A stretch of 64,000 nt of DNA from Microvelia longipes (GCA_018340805.1 JACMZG010001863.1:58810358-58874357); one strand, 5' to 3'. Counted from the first letter of the stretch, positions 1-11,273 are shown. A program made the numbers and translations. The notes: generated by a model not told the origin, from the letters alone.

Positions 1-901
1 GGAAAATTTTTAAAGAAATCATCAAGATAGTTCCCGCTAAACCTTGGTTCTGGAAATCGAGACTGACAAGAAGAGATATTGTCTGCATAAACAGATTAAG
101 AAGTCAACATGCCAGATGCATTCAATATCACTACAAGATTGGGTTAAGCGACTCCCCAGCATGCCACTCCTGCCCGACAATAGACGAAACAGTAGAACAC
201 ATCCTACTAGACTGCACAAAATACAAGACAGAACGGACAAAATTATATCAAGATGTCAAACTTCAAGATATCCAAGACAATACTGAAAAAATCAAGACTC
301 TGCTCTTCTCAAAATTAAAAAATATAATAAATACACTCAAATTCGTAAATAAAATTAACTATTCCCCTTAGCCTCAAAAAAAAAAAAATCTAGAGACCAA
401 ACCTTAACAGTTAAATCCCCAAACGTAAAAAAATAATAACATAACCTTTACACCCAGGACCCGCGTGTCCGATCAACCTGATTGAGGTTTTTCTGTGGTT
501 TCCCTCAATTTTACAGGCGAATGCCAGGTTGAATCATTAAAAGTCAGTCCACAGACTGCATAGGCAACCTTTTTGAAACTCCTGCAAACTACCTATACAA
601 TATAATCCTATTCAAAACACCACCAAAAATACCTTTTGACAATCCCCCCAAAAAAAATAAACAAATAAATAAAAAAAAAAATAAAATACCCAAACCAAAA
701 AATATAAAATTATCCTTGACCCAAACAAACCCCTCACTCCCCAAAACATAATCAAAATTTATACCACAAAAATAACAAAAAATAAATAAAATAAAGAGGC
801 ACAAATTACCCTAATCAATAAATATAATATGGCTCCGGTATACACAAAATAAATATTGTATTACTTTTGCCAATAAAGAACTTGTTTAAAAAAAAAAAAA
901 A
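1..901 (+). mobile_element. 3' end of a non-LTR retrotransposon with RNase H tail
   Basis: This is the 3' end of a LINE that enters the window from the left. A coding tail (3-371) is followed by about 500 bp of 3' UTR, an AATAAA near 873 and a 14-base A run near 888-901. The UTR carries no coding signal. The A run immediately precedes unrelated repeat sequence, so the insertion ends here. The RNase H tail and zinc-knuckle motif point to an I/R1/LOA-like LINE, but the clade cannot be fixed from the tail alone. Confidence 0.8.
3..371 (+). CDS. LINE pol C-terminus (RNase H end plus zinc-knuckle), partial
   Basis: This frame is open from the window edge for 122 codons to TAG at 369-371. The start lies outside the window. 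The translation has the usual layout of the end of a LINE polyprotein: a K-P-W-F-W segment, an R-L-R-S-Q-H-A-R motif at the end of the RNase H domain, then CHSC, ETVEH and LLDC, which together make the CCHC-type knuckle (C-x2-C, H, C). A lysine-rich tail follows. The visible part has no stop or frameshift, so this copy may be fairly young. Its function in the element would be reverse transcription and template RNA removal. Confidence 0.8.
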   Translation, partial: KIFKEIIKIVPAKPWFWKSRLTRRDIVCINRLRSQHARCIQYHYKIGLSDSPACHSCPTIDETVEHILLDCTKYKTERTKLYQDVKLQDIQDNTEKIKTLLFSKLKNIINTLKFVNKINYSP

Positions 902-902
902 G

Positions 903-1050
903 ATGTAGCTCGCATGTAGTCATGTATATGAACAACATATGTGCCAAATTTCTTATTATTATCAGCATTAGTTCATTTTTTATCAAATGACTTGTATACG
1001 TTTTTGAAAGACTTGTAAACATCGAAATATAATCTAATTGAGTTTAAAGT
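903..1050 (+). repeat. dispersed repeat, copy 1
   Basis: This segment starts with TAGCTCGCATGTA and contains ATCAGCATTAGTT, ACTTGTATACGT and TATAATCTAATTG. The same blocks occur in the same order at 2126-2305, with different spacing. No coding potential is visible. It is probably an old transposon fragment. Confidence 0.5.
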
Positions 1051-1065
1051 TAGTCCTTGTGTTGA

Positions 1066-1320
1066 AATACCCGTGGTGTAGTGGTTAAGGTACGCGGCCA
1101 ATACACAGAATAAATGGACTTTAAGGGAGAGGGATAAAAAAATTCTGCGTACCACGTCCTTTATAAGGGACGTAAAGCCGGTAGTCTCGAGCCTGTGCGT
1201 TGTCAGGTACTCGTTAAAGATCCCTTACCCTAAATGAAACTGGGTATAGGCAAAATTGAGGACCCTCATTGTAAATTCATTATAATACTATTAATAGTGT
1301 TTCTGCCTTGTAGTTTAAAG
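1066..1320 (+). mobile_element. tRNA-derived SINE-like repeat
   Basis: The segment opens with CCCGTGGTGTAGTGGTTAAG, which resembles a tRNA 5' half with a Pol III A box. A GGGACGTAAAGCCGG block and a GTTAAAGATCCCTTACCC block follow, resembling a SINE body. A clear B box is not visible, so this is a degenerate or chimeric copy. It is not a functional tRNA gene. Confidence 0.5.
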
Positions 1321-2125
1321 TGAATGGAGGTTTGGTTTAACAGTGTGAGCACGTGTTGTTTCCAGTTTTCACTATACTATAAGAGTCAGTGAAAATATGT
1401 AGGATTGCTTGAAAAAGCATGAGAGGAACCATAGAAATCCACGGCTCTTCTGTCTAGATTAGATGAAATATACCTACACTTAAAATTAAAAGGAGTAGAA
1501 CACTATCTTAGGGAGCTGGCAAAAAGGGCCCAACAACGTGGTCTACTTGCCTGGTAGTTACTACCACTCCCCCCATATTACTACTACTACTAGTACTTGT
1601 ATATTTCTTTATGTAGCAAATTTTATAATGAATTCAGTTGAGTAAGAAATACTCAGCTGAATTCATTAATCTTGGAAAACTTCAAAGGTTCTATTAAATT
1701 TGGCAACACTCGATCTCAAATAATGTCTGCCTATTATATCAATGTTTAGTTTTAAGATCAATGTTGAGATAGCTTGTTTAGCTGTCTCGAGTATCGGAAA
1801 CATTGTCCCATAAACCCAAACTGATTTCTTTCATAGCGTAAAGTATAGTACTTCCGTACGCGTATGTCGTGGCCACGTGGCTTTATCTAGCGGATAACAA
1901 TTACAACTATTATTAATAAAACAAAAATAAACATAAATTATAACCCTGGCTCTCTTTTCTGGAGTGATTTTAACATAAATCACTTTTGCTTTCTTTTTAT
2001 GTTCTCTAGGAAAGTGTTGCTATAGTTTATGTCATATTTATTGTAGTATTAACTTCCCTATAAAATAAGAAAACTCTCAAACAAGAAGAATGTTTTAATT
2101 AATAAGTTAAGATATAATTTAAATT
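1321..2125. other. no gene seen; one hairpin inside
   Basis: AT-rich DNA without coding signal. The only structure recognised is the hairpin at 1626-1668. Confidence 0.5.
1626..1668. repeat. 19-bp-arm hairpin
   Basis: TAATGAATTCAGTTGAGTA and its reverse complement (one mismatch) flank a 5-base loop. It has no T run and is not a terminator. Confidence 0.7.
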
Positions 2126-2320
2126 AGCTCGCATGTATTCAAAAATAACGTCTAGAATCATGCTGAGTTTTATCTAACTATCAGCATTAGTTACTCTTTT
2201 ATTTTAACATTATTTTATTTAACATACATTTAACAGCATTACTTAACTTGTATACGTGTGTTTTTTTTAATTATAAAAATCGAAAAAATAATAATCTAAT
2301 TGCGATGAGAGAAATTTAGT
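2126..2320 (+). repeat. dispersed repeat, copy 2
   Basis: Shares ordered blocks with 903-1050, such as AGCTCGCATGTA, ATCAGCATTAGTT and AATAATCTAATTG. It has extra AT-rich sequence between blocks. Confidence 0.45.
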
Positions 2321-2366
2321 ACTAATGATTAGTATATTTTTATTTTGAAATAAATAATAGTTATTT

Positions 2367-2551
2367 ATGCAACAAGGGATGAAAGTAAGTTTTAAAGCTC
2401 AAGTTAAAGTTTCGTCCTAAGGCAGCGCCGAAGGAGGAAACTTCATTAGCTCACGAGGCCTGTAGGCCAAGGGAGTTAACTAACATTTTGGCTCCCGAGG
2501 CTGGACGAGGGAGATAATACAAGAGCTGAAAACTTTCATCCCTTGTTGCAT
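2367..2551. mobile_element. 185-bp inverted-repeat element with GC-richer core
   Basis: The outer arms ATGCAACAAGGGATGAAAGT and ACTTTCATCCCTTGTTGCAT are exact reverse complements, and pairing continues inward with gaps to GCTC/GAGC. The core is much richer in GC than its surroundings. The arms suggest a small non-autonomous DNA transposon or an RNA-fold module. No target duplication was identified. Confidence 0.6.
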
Positions 2552-3023
2552 ATTAAATTTTATCTACGACTAGAGAACTAATACTAACAACTATTAATAT
2601 ATTCTTTAGCTCCTTAATTGTTATTGTGTTAGTTTAGTTTATTCTTACCATGTCAATTACTCTGATGAAGAGAGAATAAAGCCACTATCTTCACATTATT
2701 TTATTGTAAGCTTTCAATAGAATATTGTGTAATACTATATTTGTAATTTAAACATTAGCGTGTGTATATTGTATATTCTACCCGTAGTACCAACATAACA
2801 CCGAAAAAAATCCTAAAAATTTCCTAAAATTCCTAAAAAATTTTACTAAAAAATTCTGTCAAGTTGGCAACACTTTCACTTTTCCTCCCTAGGGAATAAA
2901 AGTAAATTTACAGTGTGAGATAACAAGACTTATGTAGAACTTACAATACAAGGAGTAGATAAAAATGATTTGTTCCTATTCGGCAAGTATATCTATAGTA
3001 CAGTTTTGTTTGGATTATCGAAT
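2552..3023. other. no feature seen
   Basis: AT-rich DNA with no coding frame or repeat that I recognise. Confidence 0.5.
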
Positions 3024-3225
3024 TTTAGTCGGCATCGAGCGAGATCAGTGCTTGATAGGTGACTGCTGGCTATAAGAAATTTATCATTTCAATAGGCCGT
3101 TAAAAATGAAGGCCGAGGATGATTTTATTTATTTATTTATTTATACATACATAAAAATTGAAGCATACAAAAAAAACATTTTATTTAGAAAATAATTAAA
3201 CATGGTAAATACAAAAAAAAAAAAA
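3024..3225 (+). mobile_element. 5S rRNA-like SINE module joined to an (ATTT)n junction, copy 1
   Basis: Positions 3029-3069 read like the internal control region of 5S rRNA: GATCAGTGCTTGATAGGTGA followed by CTGCTGG resembles the canonical 5S segment around box C. After about 50 bp comes (ATTT)n, then a segment shared with 5446-5540. The same composite occurs at 5350-5555, so the 5S-like part and the tail spread together. The next sequence (about 3238-3275) resembles a LINE 3' hairpin on the minus strand. Confidence 0.55.
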
Positions 3226-3260
3226 CATGTATATGTATAGCCGCATGAGCAAATGCTTGT

Positions 3261-3922
3261 ACGCGCGGCACTGAGTTGAAGTTGCCTTGATATTGTTATA
3301 TTAATTGTTTATATTTTCCATGTAAACTTAATAAATATTAATTTATAAAAAAAATAATATTATACATTAGAATACTAACAATCTATTTAATATACCTATT
3401 ATAATTATTAATAATTTTATCTTAAATAAATTAAATAAAATAGGCTAATTATTCAAGAAAAAAAGAAAAGTATAGTAAGACGTATTAAGTTATTGTTGTG
3501 ATATGTGAAAAGTAAGAAGAAATCGAATTTGCTTTATTTTGTTTTTCATTATTTTTTTTTATTGTTACAGATTTTAATTATTTTTTTTTTTTTTTTTAAC
3601 TTTATTGATTATTGTCTACAATAAATGTATTTGACATAGTGCTAATGTTAGGAAAAGTGACTTGGCGGTCTTGATAGGAGGAATCACCCAGTGGTGATAC
3701 TCCTTGGCGTGGTTAGGTTTTAAATGCTGAAATTTTACTTATAATATAAAAATTTGGCTTGAACTAAATTAGTTGACTTTTGAATAGTTGAATTTTATAA
3801 ATTGTGTATTCATTTATATTTAAAAAAGTATTTGATTTATTAAGATGATGAGATGATGACCACGCCTAATGCTTTGCGGCGGAACAGTTCAGAACGGCAA
3901 TGCATGTTTTAGTTAGACATGC
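3261..3922. other. AT-rich spacer
   Basis: A and T runs with no gene seen. Confidence 0.5.
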
Positions 3923-3930
3923 ACTGCGTC

Positions 3931-4473
3931 CTTAGAATAATACTATATATAGAAGGAGCACTACTGATAACACGAAAGCTGGTTCACTGGTGCAACTAAG
4001 TAATGCTGCCACCCTTACAATATACAATTTTCTAAAAAAAAAGTTGGCAATACTTCCGGTTGCTGAATTATTATGTTCTATTATTAATTAATGATTGATT
4101 ATTCATAAAATACTAATATAAATATCGGTGCATTACAATATTTTATGCATTTTAAATTGTAGTTTAACGTATTTATTAAAATTATATATAAAAAGTAGTC
4201 CTCGTCAACTAAATGTAGATTCTTGTATTCCGCCACCCTTATGCCATCTAAGACCAGTTTTATTAAATACTCAGCAAGTGTTTTAAGTTATTATATTTTT
4301 TCTTTACGATCTTTCTTCATTAATAGATATTTATGACACATATTTAAAATAATGTTTTGTTGTCAGGTTGGCAGCATTACTTAGTTGCACCAGTCAGCCG
4401 GCTTTCGTGTTATCAGTAGAATTACATTGTGTTTACGGTCCTGTGCTCCTTCTATATATAGTATTATTCTAAG
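3931..4473. mobile_element. 543-bp non-autonomous DNA transposon, 8-bp target duplication
   Basis: The ends read CTTAGAATAATACTATATAT... and its reverse complement. The terminal inverted repeat is roughly 100 bp, interrupted by a short indel. ACTGCGTC sits directly on both sides (3923-3930 and 4474-4481), a perfect 8-bp target duplication. A second copy at 26539-27080 lies in the opposite orientation with its own duplication. There is no transposase frame. Eight-base duplications fit the hAT or P superfamilies, but the termini do not start with the usual hAT CAG, so the superfamily is left open. Confidence 0.88.
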
Positions 4474-4481
4474 ACTGCGTC

Positions 4482-5349
4482 ACTAAAAAGTTAAATAAAA
4501 ACAAATGTACTATAAAATATTACAAGATGTAATCAAGATAAAAGGAAGTTTACTATAAAAACAAAAGAGTGCTGACGTCACAGAGACCAGATGATAGGTA
4601 TGAATGAGCCTGAGTATATATAGACTATGACGTTGAGGATAATCACATGTAATGGGTCCGCTGTCTAAATATAGCTCCGATTTCGAGTATTTAGTGTTTT
4701 AAACTTGACTCATTGTGTCTTTGTGATTTATACACCGTGTTTAAAATTAGCTGTGCCATTTTAAATGGATGGATTAAAATTCCATCGTGTTTTTTTAGAT
4801 AGAATAAACTTTCTATTTTCTTGAAACATATTTATGAAGGTTAGCTGCCTTTAGATCAATGAGATTGAGGAAAAAAAATTATTTTTCTCAGCTGATTTTT
4901 TTATTTTTTCTCAGTAATTGTTGTATAAGCATATAGGAAAAGTAATGTGTTTCCTCTAATAATAATTATAATAATAATAATAATAATTATAGAATTACTA
5001 ATCAGTAATTCTACAAACCTGCTCAATACTACGAAAGACCTTGAATATGACTTAATAGTATGCAACATAGACATGACTCGACAGAACTTTTGTGAGACCA
5101 CATTAGTTCATATATGAGAAGGTGACTTGGTAAAACCCGTCCCTTGCTCTTAAAAACTAGCCTAGGCTAAGAATTAAAAGAAAAAAAAAATAATTATTAT
5201 TATTATTATTAAATCAAATTTTTAAATCAATGAATACCTTAAATTAGCCTTAGTCTTGGTACTTTATACCCGACTAATGCTAACGAAAACTGGCAAAAGC
5301 TAAGAAAAAATAAAATAAATAAAAAAAAAAAATAATAATAATAATAAAT
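4482..5349. other. no gene seen; AAT microsatellites
   Basis: Contains (AAT/ATT)n runs near 4957-4990, 5190-5212 and 5332-5346. No coding signal was seen. Confidence 0.5.
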
Positions 5350-5555
5350 TTAAGTCGGCATCGAGCGAGATCAGTGCTTGATGGGGTGACCGCTGGCTAT
5401 AAGAAATTTATCATTTCAATACGCCGTTACAAATAAAGGCCGAGGATGATTTTATTTATTTATTTATTTATACATACATGAAAATTTAAGCATACAAAAA
5501 ACATTTTTTGTAGAAAATAATTTAACATGGTAAATACAAAAACAAAAAAAATATA
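5350..5555 (+). mobile_element. 5S rRNA-like SINE module, copy 2
   Basis: Nearly identical to 3024-3225. The 5S-like block (5353-5396) contains GTGCTTGATGGGGTGACCGC, which is closer to the 5S box C than copy 1. The same (ATTT)n junction follows and the repeat abuts a tRNA-derived SINE. Confidence 0.6.
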
Positions 5556-5564
5556 ATGATAATA

Positions 5565-5805
5565 ATAATAATGGCCGTTTAAAGCCTTGCGGCTCATCAG
5601 GGATAACTCCTGCGGGAACCACCTCGGGTGGTAGTAGCAATCGTTACGCTCTAAGTGTATTCTAAAGTTGGCGATAATGTATTTAAACAATAATCTTCTA
5701 TAAACTGAGAGCGTAACCTGGGGTGCGAACCCCAGACCTCCGTGGGTGTCAAAGGTCAGTGTAAAGACTAACGCCTTAGCGACCTCGGCCACGGAGGCGG
5801 CTAAT
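5565..5805 (-). mobile_element. tRNA-derived SINE, minus strand, copy 1
   Basis: Read on the minus strand it begins with CGCCTCCGTGGCCGAGGTCG (A box) and has GGGGTTCGCACCCC (B box) about 50 bases later, as in a tRNA head. A body then ends in an AT-rich tail near 5560. The related copy at 21471-21698 shares the head, the GCGGGAACCACCTC block and the 3' GGCC-rich block. The head sequence does not keep a full cloverleaf and is not a tRNA gene. Confidence 0.8.
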
Positions 5806-7084
5806 TTGCTGTGTTTCATCTAAGTATCCCTATCTGTCTGAGAATGTGTGTGTTTGTCTATGTCTCACATAACTGTGTGTATGTATGTATGTGTGTCACG
5901 CATAACTGTCAGCTCGGGTGTGTTTAGGAAAGAAAGTTGAAACTTTAAAATCAGAACTTATGCTTTTAACAACATGAAATTGTTCTTGCCCGTTCTTGAT
6001 GTTTTCTTTATGAATACCAATACGGCAAATTATTTAAATTTTATTATAATTTTAGTATTTATGTGATTCTAGTTCGATTGTTGATTGTAACTAGTTTTAA
6101 ATGACTCGGTTGTAATTTAAATGGTACCTTTGTTTTGAAATTTTGTGTAAAGCCCCCGGATATTGTTAGTCCTGCCCTCTTTGGCGAGCTGTGATTTGAC
6201 CCCAGTACCCGTACACAACATATTTGTACGTATCATCTTTTTATAACATACATTCGTATGATAACATTCGTTATTCGTTCTTCTTATAAACCTGCGTAAA
6301 TTTAATAATATTATCGTAAAACAAACATATCGCGTTATCTTTTTTTACAGTTAGAGTTTAAAGGAAAATATTTACAAAAATTAGACAGTTTTCCTCCACG
6401 TGTCTCCTTTGTTTTCTCTTTTCCCCTTCGGTTTTGACATAAACGAATAGAAGGTTTTTTTGCATATGAGTATGTTGGGGAAATTTTCTAGTTGTTTACA
6501 TAATAAAACAATTCTTTTGGCCAATTTGTTAAACGAATTTATATATTTTTTATTTGTATTTTTTCCCTTTACATCAAACCATCATACAATAAATGGGGGG
6601 TTGGAACCATAGAAAGAACTCAGTTTAATTAGTTTTTACTTGCTGTGTTAGTAACTGATGTTCCACCACTCTATGTAATTGTTTTGTCTTCTAATGAATT
6701 TGAGGTTGAATACGACATTGTGATACATTTTTTGTGGACACCTTCTTTCAAATATTTTGTGGAGATCTCTATAAACATTTTGTAGATACCACTTTTATCT
6801 GTTCCTCGCGTATGTGCTGCCACTATAAGAAAAATACTCGGACATAAAATCCAATATTTTTATTTCGAATTTTTGGTATTTATTAATTAAAAATTGTCTT
6901 TGGATCTTTGAGTTGGTGATCTTAGGTTGTATTCTCTTGATAATGTGTATCTTATAACTTTGATTTCTTGAACCACAATGCTCTTGACAAAGTAAATGGT
7001 TCATGTTAATAAAATGTTTGAATTTGTTAATGAGGAGTTAAACTACGCAATGAATTTTATAAGCAATTTAGTGAATAGCAAAAT
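5806..7084. other. no gene seen
   Basis: AT-rich DNA with a short (TG)n-like stretch at 5845-5900. No coding exon could be supported. Confidence 0.5.
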
Positions 7085-7155
7085 GATAAAATTGGACTCC
7101 GTTTCACGAAGTACAAGTCTTGTAGCTACAAGTTTATTAATAATTGTAAGAAATT

Positions 7156-7868
7156 AAATAAATAAATCGTTTATTTATGTATAAATACCTGTTTACAAAG
7201 GTTAAATTACAAATTATAAATAAATAAAATAATATATATTGACCATTTGTGTCGCATAAGCTCAAGGCTTGTGCGCGACACGAGTCTACTCTTTATATCT
7301 AACGCTTATATCTACTCCTATATCTAATTAAATAAAGTAAAAAGCATAAAAAAGTATACATTTATAAATTTAAGTCAACAAAGTTAAACAAACAAAAGAG
7401 AAAAATAAATGTATTGCCTAATTAGGTACAAAAGAATTTTTTTAACTTATTTTTAAAGGTCTTGTAAGGGACAGTACAAAGAATATGTATGGGCAAGTTA
7501 TTGTACAGTCTAGGAGCTGTGAAAGAACTGTGATTACACGCAGCTGATGTTCTGCAGCTAGGCGCAACTATCCTCTCATCGTCTTGACTTCTAGTCTGAT
7601 ATTTATGTCTGAATAATGGAAACATTGAAATATTTTTCTTAATTAATAAAATCTGCTTAAATTTGTTCAAATCTCTTATATAAGGCACATTAAAATCCTT
7701 AAAAACTTGGTCTGAAGCATATCTTATGTTTTTCTTTAAGCAGATTTTAATAATTATTTTCTGTGTTATTTCCAATAATTCATACTGGATGGCACCAAGT
7801 CCGCCCCACCCTAAAATACCGTACTGAAGGATGGACTGGCAAAGAGCTAGATATACTGTCCTCAAGTT
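7156..7868 (-). mobile_element. 5'-truncated LINE inserted in repeat copy A
   Basis: The minus-strand element has a coding part (7422-7865) and a 3' UTR running down to an (AAAT)n-rich end near 7156. The UTR carries a hairpin at about 7252-7284, with GTGTCGC pairing with GCGACAC and an inner AAGC/GCTT. A related hairpin lies at 3238-3275. Paired 3' hairpins of this type are commonly used for recognition by the reverse transcriptase. Confidence 0.75.
7422..7865 (-). CDS. C-terminal part of a LINE reverse transcriptase
   Basis: 147 residues, open from the 5' truncation to the stop. It shows the conserved thumb and C-terminal layout of CR1/L2/RTE-like reverse transcriptases: S-I-L-Q-Y-G-I-x-x-W-G-G near residues 11-22, L-E-I-T-Q-K-I-I-I-K-I near 31-41, an F-N-V-P segment, H-K-Y-Q-T-R-S, then a Y-N-N-L-P block followed by F-K-N-K-L-K-K-F at the end. 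The catalytic FADD region is missing because of 5' truncation, so the fragment cannot be active. No internal stop is present. Confidence 0.8.
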   Translation of the reverse strand: MRTVYLALCQSILQYGILGWGGLGAIQYELLEITQKIIIKICLKKNIRYASDQVFKDFNVPYIRDLNKFKQILLIKKNISMFPLFRHKYQTRSQDDERIVAPSCRTSAACNHSSFTAPRLYNNLPIHILCTVPYKTFKNKLKKFFCT

Positions 7869-8250
7869 CCATAAGTTCCAATTAGTTTCATTAATCTACT
7901 AGAGTAGACTGTTGGTTTACTAGCGGTATTTGTACGATTGTATTATACTAGTACGTTACTAGTATAATACTAGATACCCTAGGAAACAAGTATATTCGTA
8001 TTCACTTTTCACGTCAAATTCAATTAAAATTTGATTCCCCCCCCCCATACAAATCTTACAAACAATTGTACAGAAATAACTTATTACTGCAATTTTACAA
8101 ATAAAGCGTTTAGGAATATCATAACAAATGATTGTAGCTTATAAGACTTTGTGACCGTAAGTCATAATATTTTGTAAACAGTGTGTCAAAATATTAGTAA
8201 AACCCAATTTCATTTATATGAGTAAAACTTTTTTATTTAACTATAAGTTA

Positions 8251-8509
8251 AGGCATATTTTTCTGATAATTCTTTTATCAGAATAACACAAAATTTGGGA
8301 CACGCCATACTAAAGCCTGCTAATTGCGTCTAGCATTGTTTGATGTTTTAACCAAGAGTAAAAGTGTGTTCCTAAGCTGGATATAAAAATACGATAGGTC
8401 CCATAAAGTCATCATTATAATTTGCCGATCATGTGTGACGGAGCGATTTTAGGAAATAGAAAACGATAAGGAAGCAGCTCGTAACACTGGCTTAGTGCTT
8501 AGATGGTTA
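8251..8509. other. no feature seen
   Basis: Ordinary AT-rich spacer. Confidence 0.5.
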
Positions 8510-8511
8510 TA

Positions 8512-9895
8512 GACCAAGAGCCCAGGGGTGTTTTGTTAATAAAAAGTGAAATGGCTGGAACCGGTCTCAATTTTTCGTAAATATCTTTCTGAACAAGGAT
8601 CTGCAATTCTGCCGACTCGTATCGGATGGGTGTCCCAGGCAGAACACATTTTAGGGGTCAAATTTAGCACCCAAGTTAATAAAAAGTGTAATGGCTGGAA
8701 ACGGGTTTAATTTTTCGTAAATACATTCCTGAACAAGGATCTGCAATTCTGCCGACTCGCATCGGATGGGTGTCCCAGGCAGAACGCACTTTAGGGGTCA
8801 AAGGTTCTGCTTGGGACGCCCATCTGATACGAGTCGGTAGAATTGCAGATCATTGTTCAGGAAGATATTTACGAAAAATTGAGACCGGTTCCAGCCATTA
8901 CACAAAAACACCCTGGGCTCTTGGTCTATAAAGTGCGTTCTGCCTGGGACACCCATCCGATACGAGTCGGCTGAATTGCAGATCCTTGTTCAGGAAGGTA
9001 TTTATGAAAAATTGAGACCGGTTCCAGCCATTACACAAAAACACCCCTGGGCTCTTGGTCTATAAAGTGCGTTCTGCCTGGGACACCCATCCGATACGAG
9101 TCGGCAGAATTGCAGATCCTTGTTCAGGAAGGTATTTACTAAAAATTAAGACTGGTTCCAGCCATTACACAAAAACACCCCTGGGCTCTTGGTCTATAAA
9201 GTGCGTTCTGCCTGGGACACCCATCCGATACCAGTCGGCAGAATTGCAGATCCTTGTTCAGGAAGGTATTTACTAAAAATTAAGACTGGTTCCAGCCATT
9301 ACACTTTTTATTAACAAAACAACCCTGGGCTCTTGGTCTATAAAGTGCGTTCTGCCTGGGACGACCATCCGATACGATTCGGCAGAATTGCAGATCCTTG
9401 TTCAGGAAGGTATTTACACGAAAAATTGAGACCGGTTCCAGCCATTACACAAAAACACCCCTGGGCTCTTGGTCTATAAAGTGCGTTCTGCCTGGGACAC
9501 CCATCCGATACGAGTCGGCAGAATTGCAGATCATTGTTCAAGAAGATATTTACGAAAAATTGAGACCGGTTCCAGCCATTACACAAAAACACCCCTGGGC
9601 TCTTGGTCTATAAAGTGCGTTCTGCCTGGGACACCCATCCGATACGAGTCGGCACAATTGCAGATCCTTGTTCAGGAAGGTATTTACTAAAAATTAAGAC
9701 TGGTTCCAGCCATTCCACTTTTTATTCACAAAACAACCCTGGGCTCTTGGCCTATAAAGTGCGTTCTGCCTGGGACACCCATCCGATACGAGTCGGCAGA
9801 ATTGCAGATCCTTGTTCAGGAAGGTATTTACGAAAAATTGAGACCGGTTCCAGCCATTACACTTTTTATTAACAAAACACTCTGGACTCTTGGTC
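8512..9895. mobile_element. terminal-repeat-derived array: 2 inverted plus 8 direct units of about 134 bp
   Basis: The outer ends GACCAAGAGCCC and its near reverse complement lie next to TA on both sides (8510-8511, 9896-9897), as in a Tc1/mariner-type insertion. Inside, one unit is repeated ten times: two copies on the minus strand (to about 8797), then eight on the plus strand. Each unit contains GTGCGTTCTGCCTGGGACAC, GATACGAGTCGGCAGAATTG and GAGACCGGTTCCAGCCATTA. Units are about 134 bp, or about 145 bp where a TTTTTATTAACAAAAC linker is kept. Open frames here are by-products of the repeat. Confidence 0.85.
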
Positions 9896-9897
9896 TA

Positions 9898-10828
9898 TAA
9901 CTTCCACTTTGGAAGTAAATTCGTCGCCTAATCATTTTATAACTTTAAGACAAAACAACTAAACTTTGTTATAACTAATAATAATTTAGCTCTTCTTACG
10001 TATCTTAGATTATCTTTTTGTCCTGGTTTTATTTGATGAAAATATATGCTTCATCAAAAATAACGGAAATGTTAATTTTTCTCACATAATTACTTGATAT
10101 CAATGCCTTTCCAATAACAATCAAATCTCGCACTAAATCAATATTTTCTTAGAACTGACTATCAGTTTTCTCTGGAGTCTTATTACAGACTGATAGAGAT
10201 AACTAAAGTTCAGTTTCTCCCTTTTACTATCATTTTACTTAGTAAGCAATCTCCCTCATCCTTTTGAAACGATCTCTAAACAGTTTTCCCTTAATTCGTC
10301 TGATGTTCCTCGTACAGGTAATCTAAGAAATACCATTGCTATCGAATGATATATAAATTGTTTTATTTAATAAATTATTTATAGTGTTTATTCATGAAAT
10401 GAATAGATAATAATCAGTAATAATATATCATATTAAGTCTTTGCTTATAATCTAACTTAAAAATAACTTAAATTATAAACTTTATTTATGTCAACGATTA
10501 TTGCTGTTAATTATTTTAATAAGGACGTTATTTTATTAATTTTTCTCTAAGTGACGTAAATATTTGCATCACTTTATTTATTGATTTTATAATTATTTTT
10601 AAAAGCAATAAATGATACGTTTATAACCAGAATAAGTGTAAATTTTACTGTTATCTTTTATATTGTTATGTAAGTCTATAGTTTGTTATCTGTTTTATCT
10701 AAGTTTTGTATTATAAAGTTTCAAAATGTTTTTATACTTATATGTAAGGCTTGGCCTGTTTAACATTTAATTGTAACAGACCTATATTGCAGATACTTTC
10801 TAATCTGTGTGGCCAATATGAAAATAAG
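9898..10828. other. no gene seen
   Basis: Very AT-rich unique-looking sequence. Confidence 0.5.
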
Positions 10829-10894
10829 ATTCTGTGTTGCGCTTATGTCAAGTAGCAGCCAATTCTGTGTTGCGCTTATGTCAAGTAGCAGCCA
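10829..10894 (+). repeat. 33-bp tandem duplication
   Basis: ATTCTGTGTTGCGCTTATGT... is present twice back to back with no difference. Confidence 0.9.
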
Positions 10895-10934
10895 ATTCAT
10901 CGCTATGACATTCCATTCCTGAGAGACATAGAGA

Positions 10935-11103
10935 TTATGTTTATTTATTATATTTTTTTAAATACCTTTTATTAAATAAATACATACTCGTATTAAAATT
11001 ATTACAAAATTATTACAAAATGTTAACTTAAAACTAAGCAAATCATTAACTTAGGCTACTCCCCACAAGAGAGTGAAATCTCTGTGCCGTGGGGAGAAGT
11101 GAT
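10935..11103 (-). mobile_element. LINE or SINE 3' tail, minus strand
   Basis: On the minus strand there is a hairpin with CTCCCCAC pairing with GTGGGGAG (about 11059-11098), then an AT-rich tail ending in TAAATA-like repeats. This layout resembles the 3' UTR at 7156-7420. There is no coding sequence; the 5' side is cut by a microsatellite. Confidence 0.4.
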
Positions 11104-11188
11104 ACTTTTATATCTCTACACTAGCATACACACACATACATATATACATACATACACATATACACACATATATACACACACCACACAC

Positions 11189-11229
<41 letters not shown>

Positions 11230-11238
11230 TATATATAT

Positions 11239-11273
<35 letters not shown>

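Larger units (their letters stand above)
7085..8250 (+). repeat. dispersed repeat copy A, interrupted by a LINE
   Basis: The two outer parts (about 7085-7155 and 7870-8250) match 40315-40690 in order. Shared blocks include ACAAGTCTTGTA, AATAATTGTAAGAAA, AAAATTTGATT plus a C run, and GTGTCAAAATATTA. In copy B the halves are contiguous, so the LINE at 7156-7868 was inserted into this repeat later. Confidence 0.6.

Noticed and set aside
9055..9872. Several overlapping frames of 71-89 codons
   Set aside because: Each repeats the same peptide because it crosses the amplified terminal-repeat unit.
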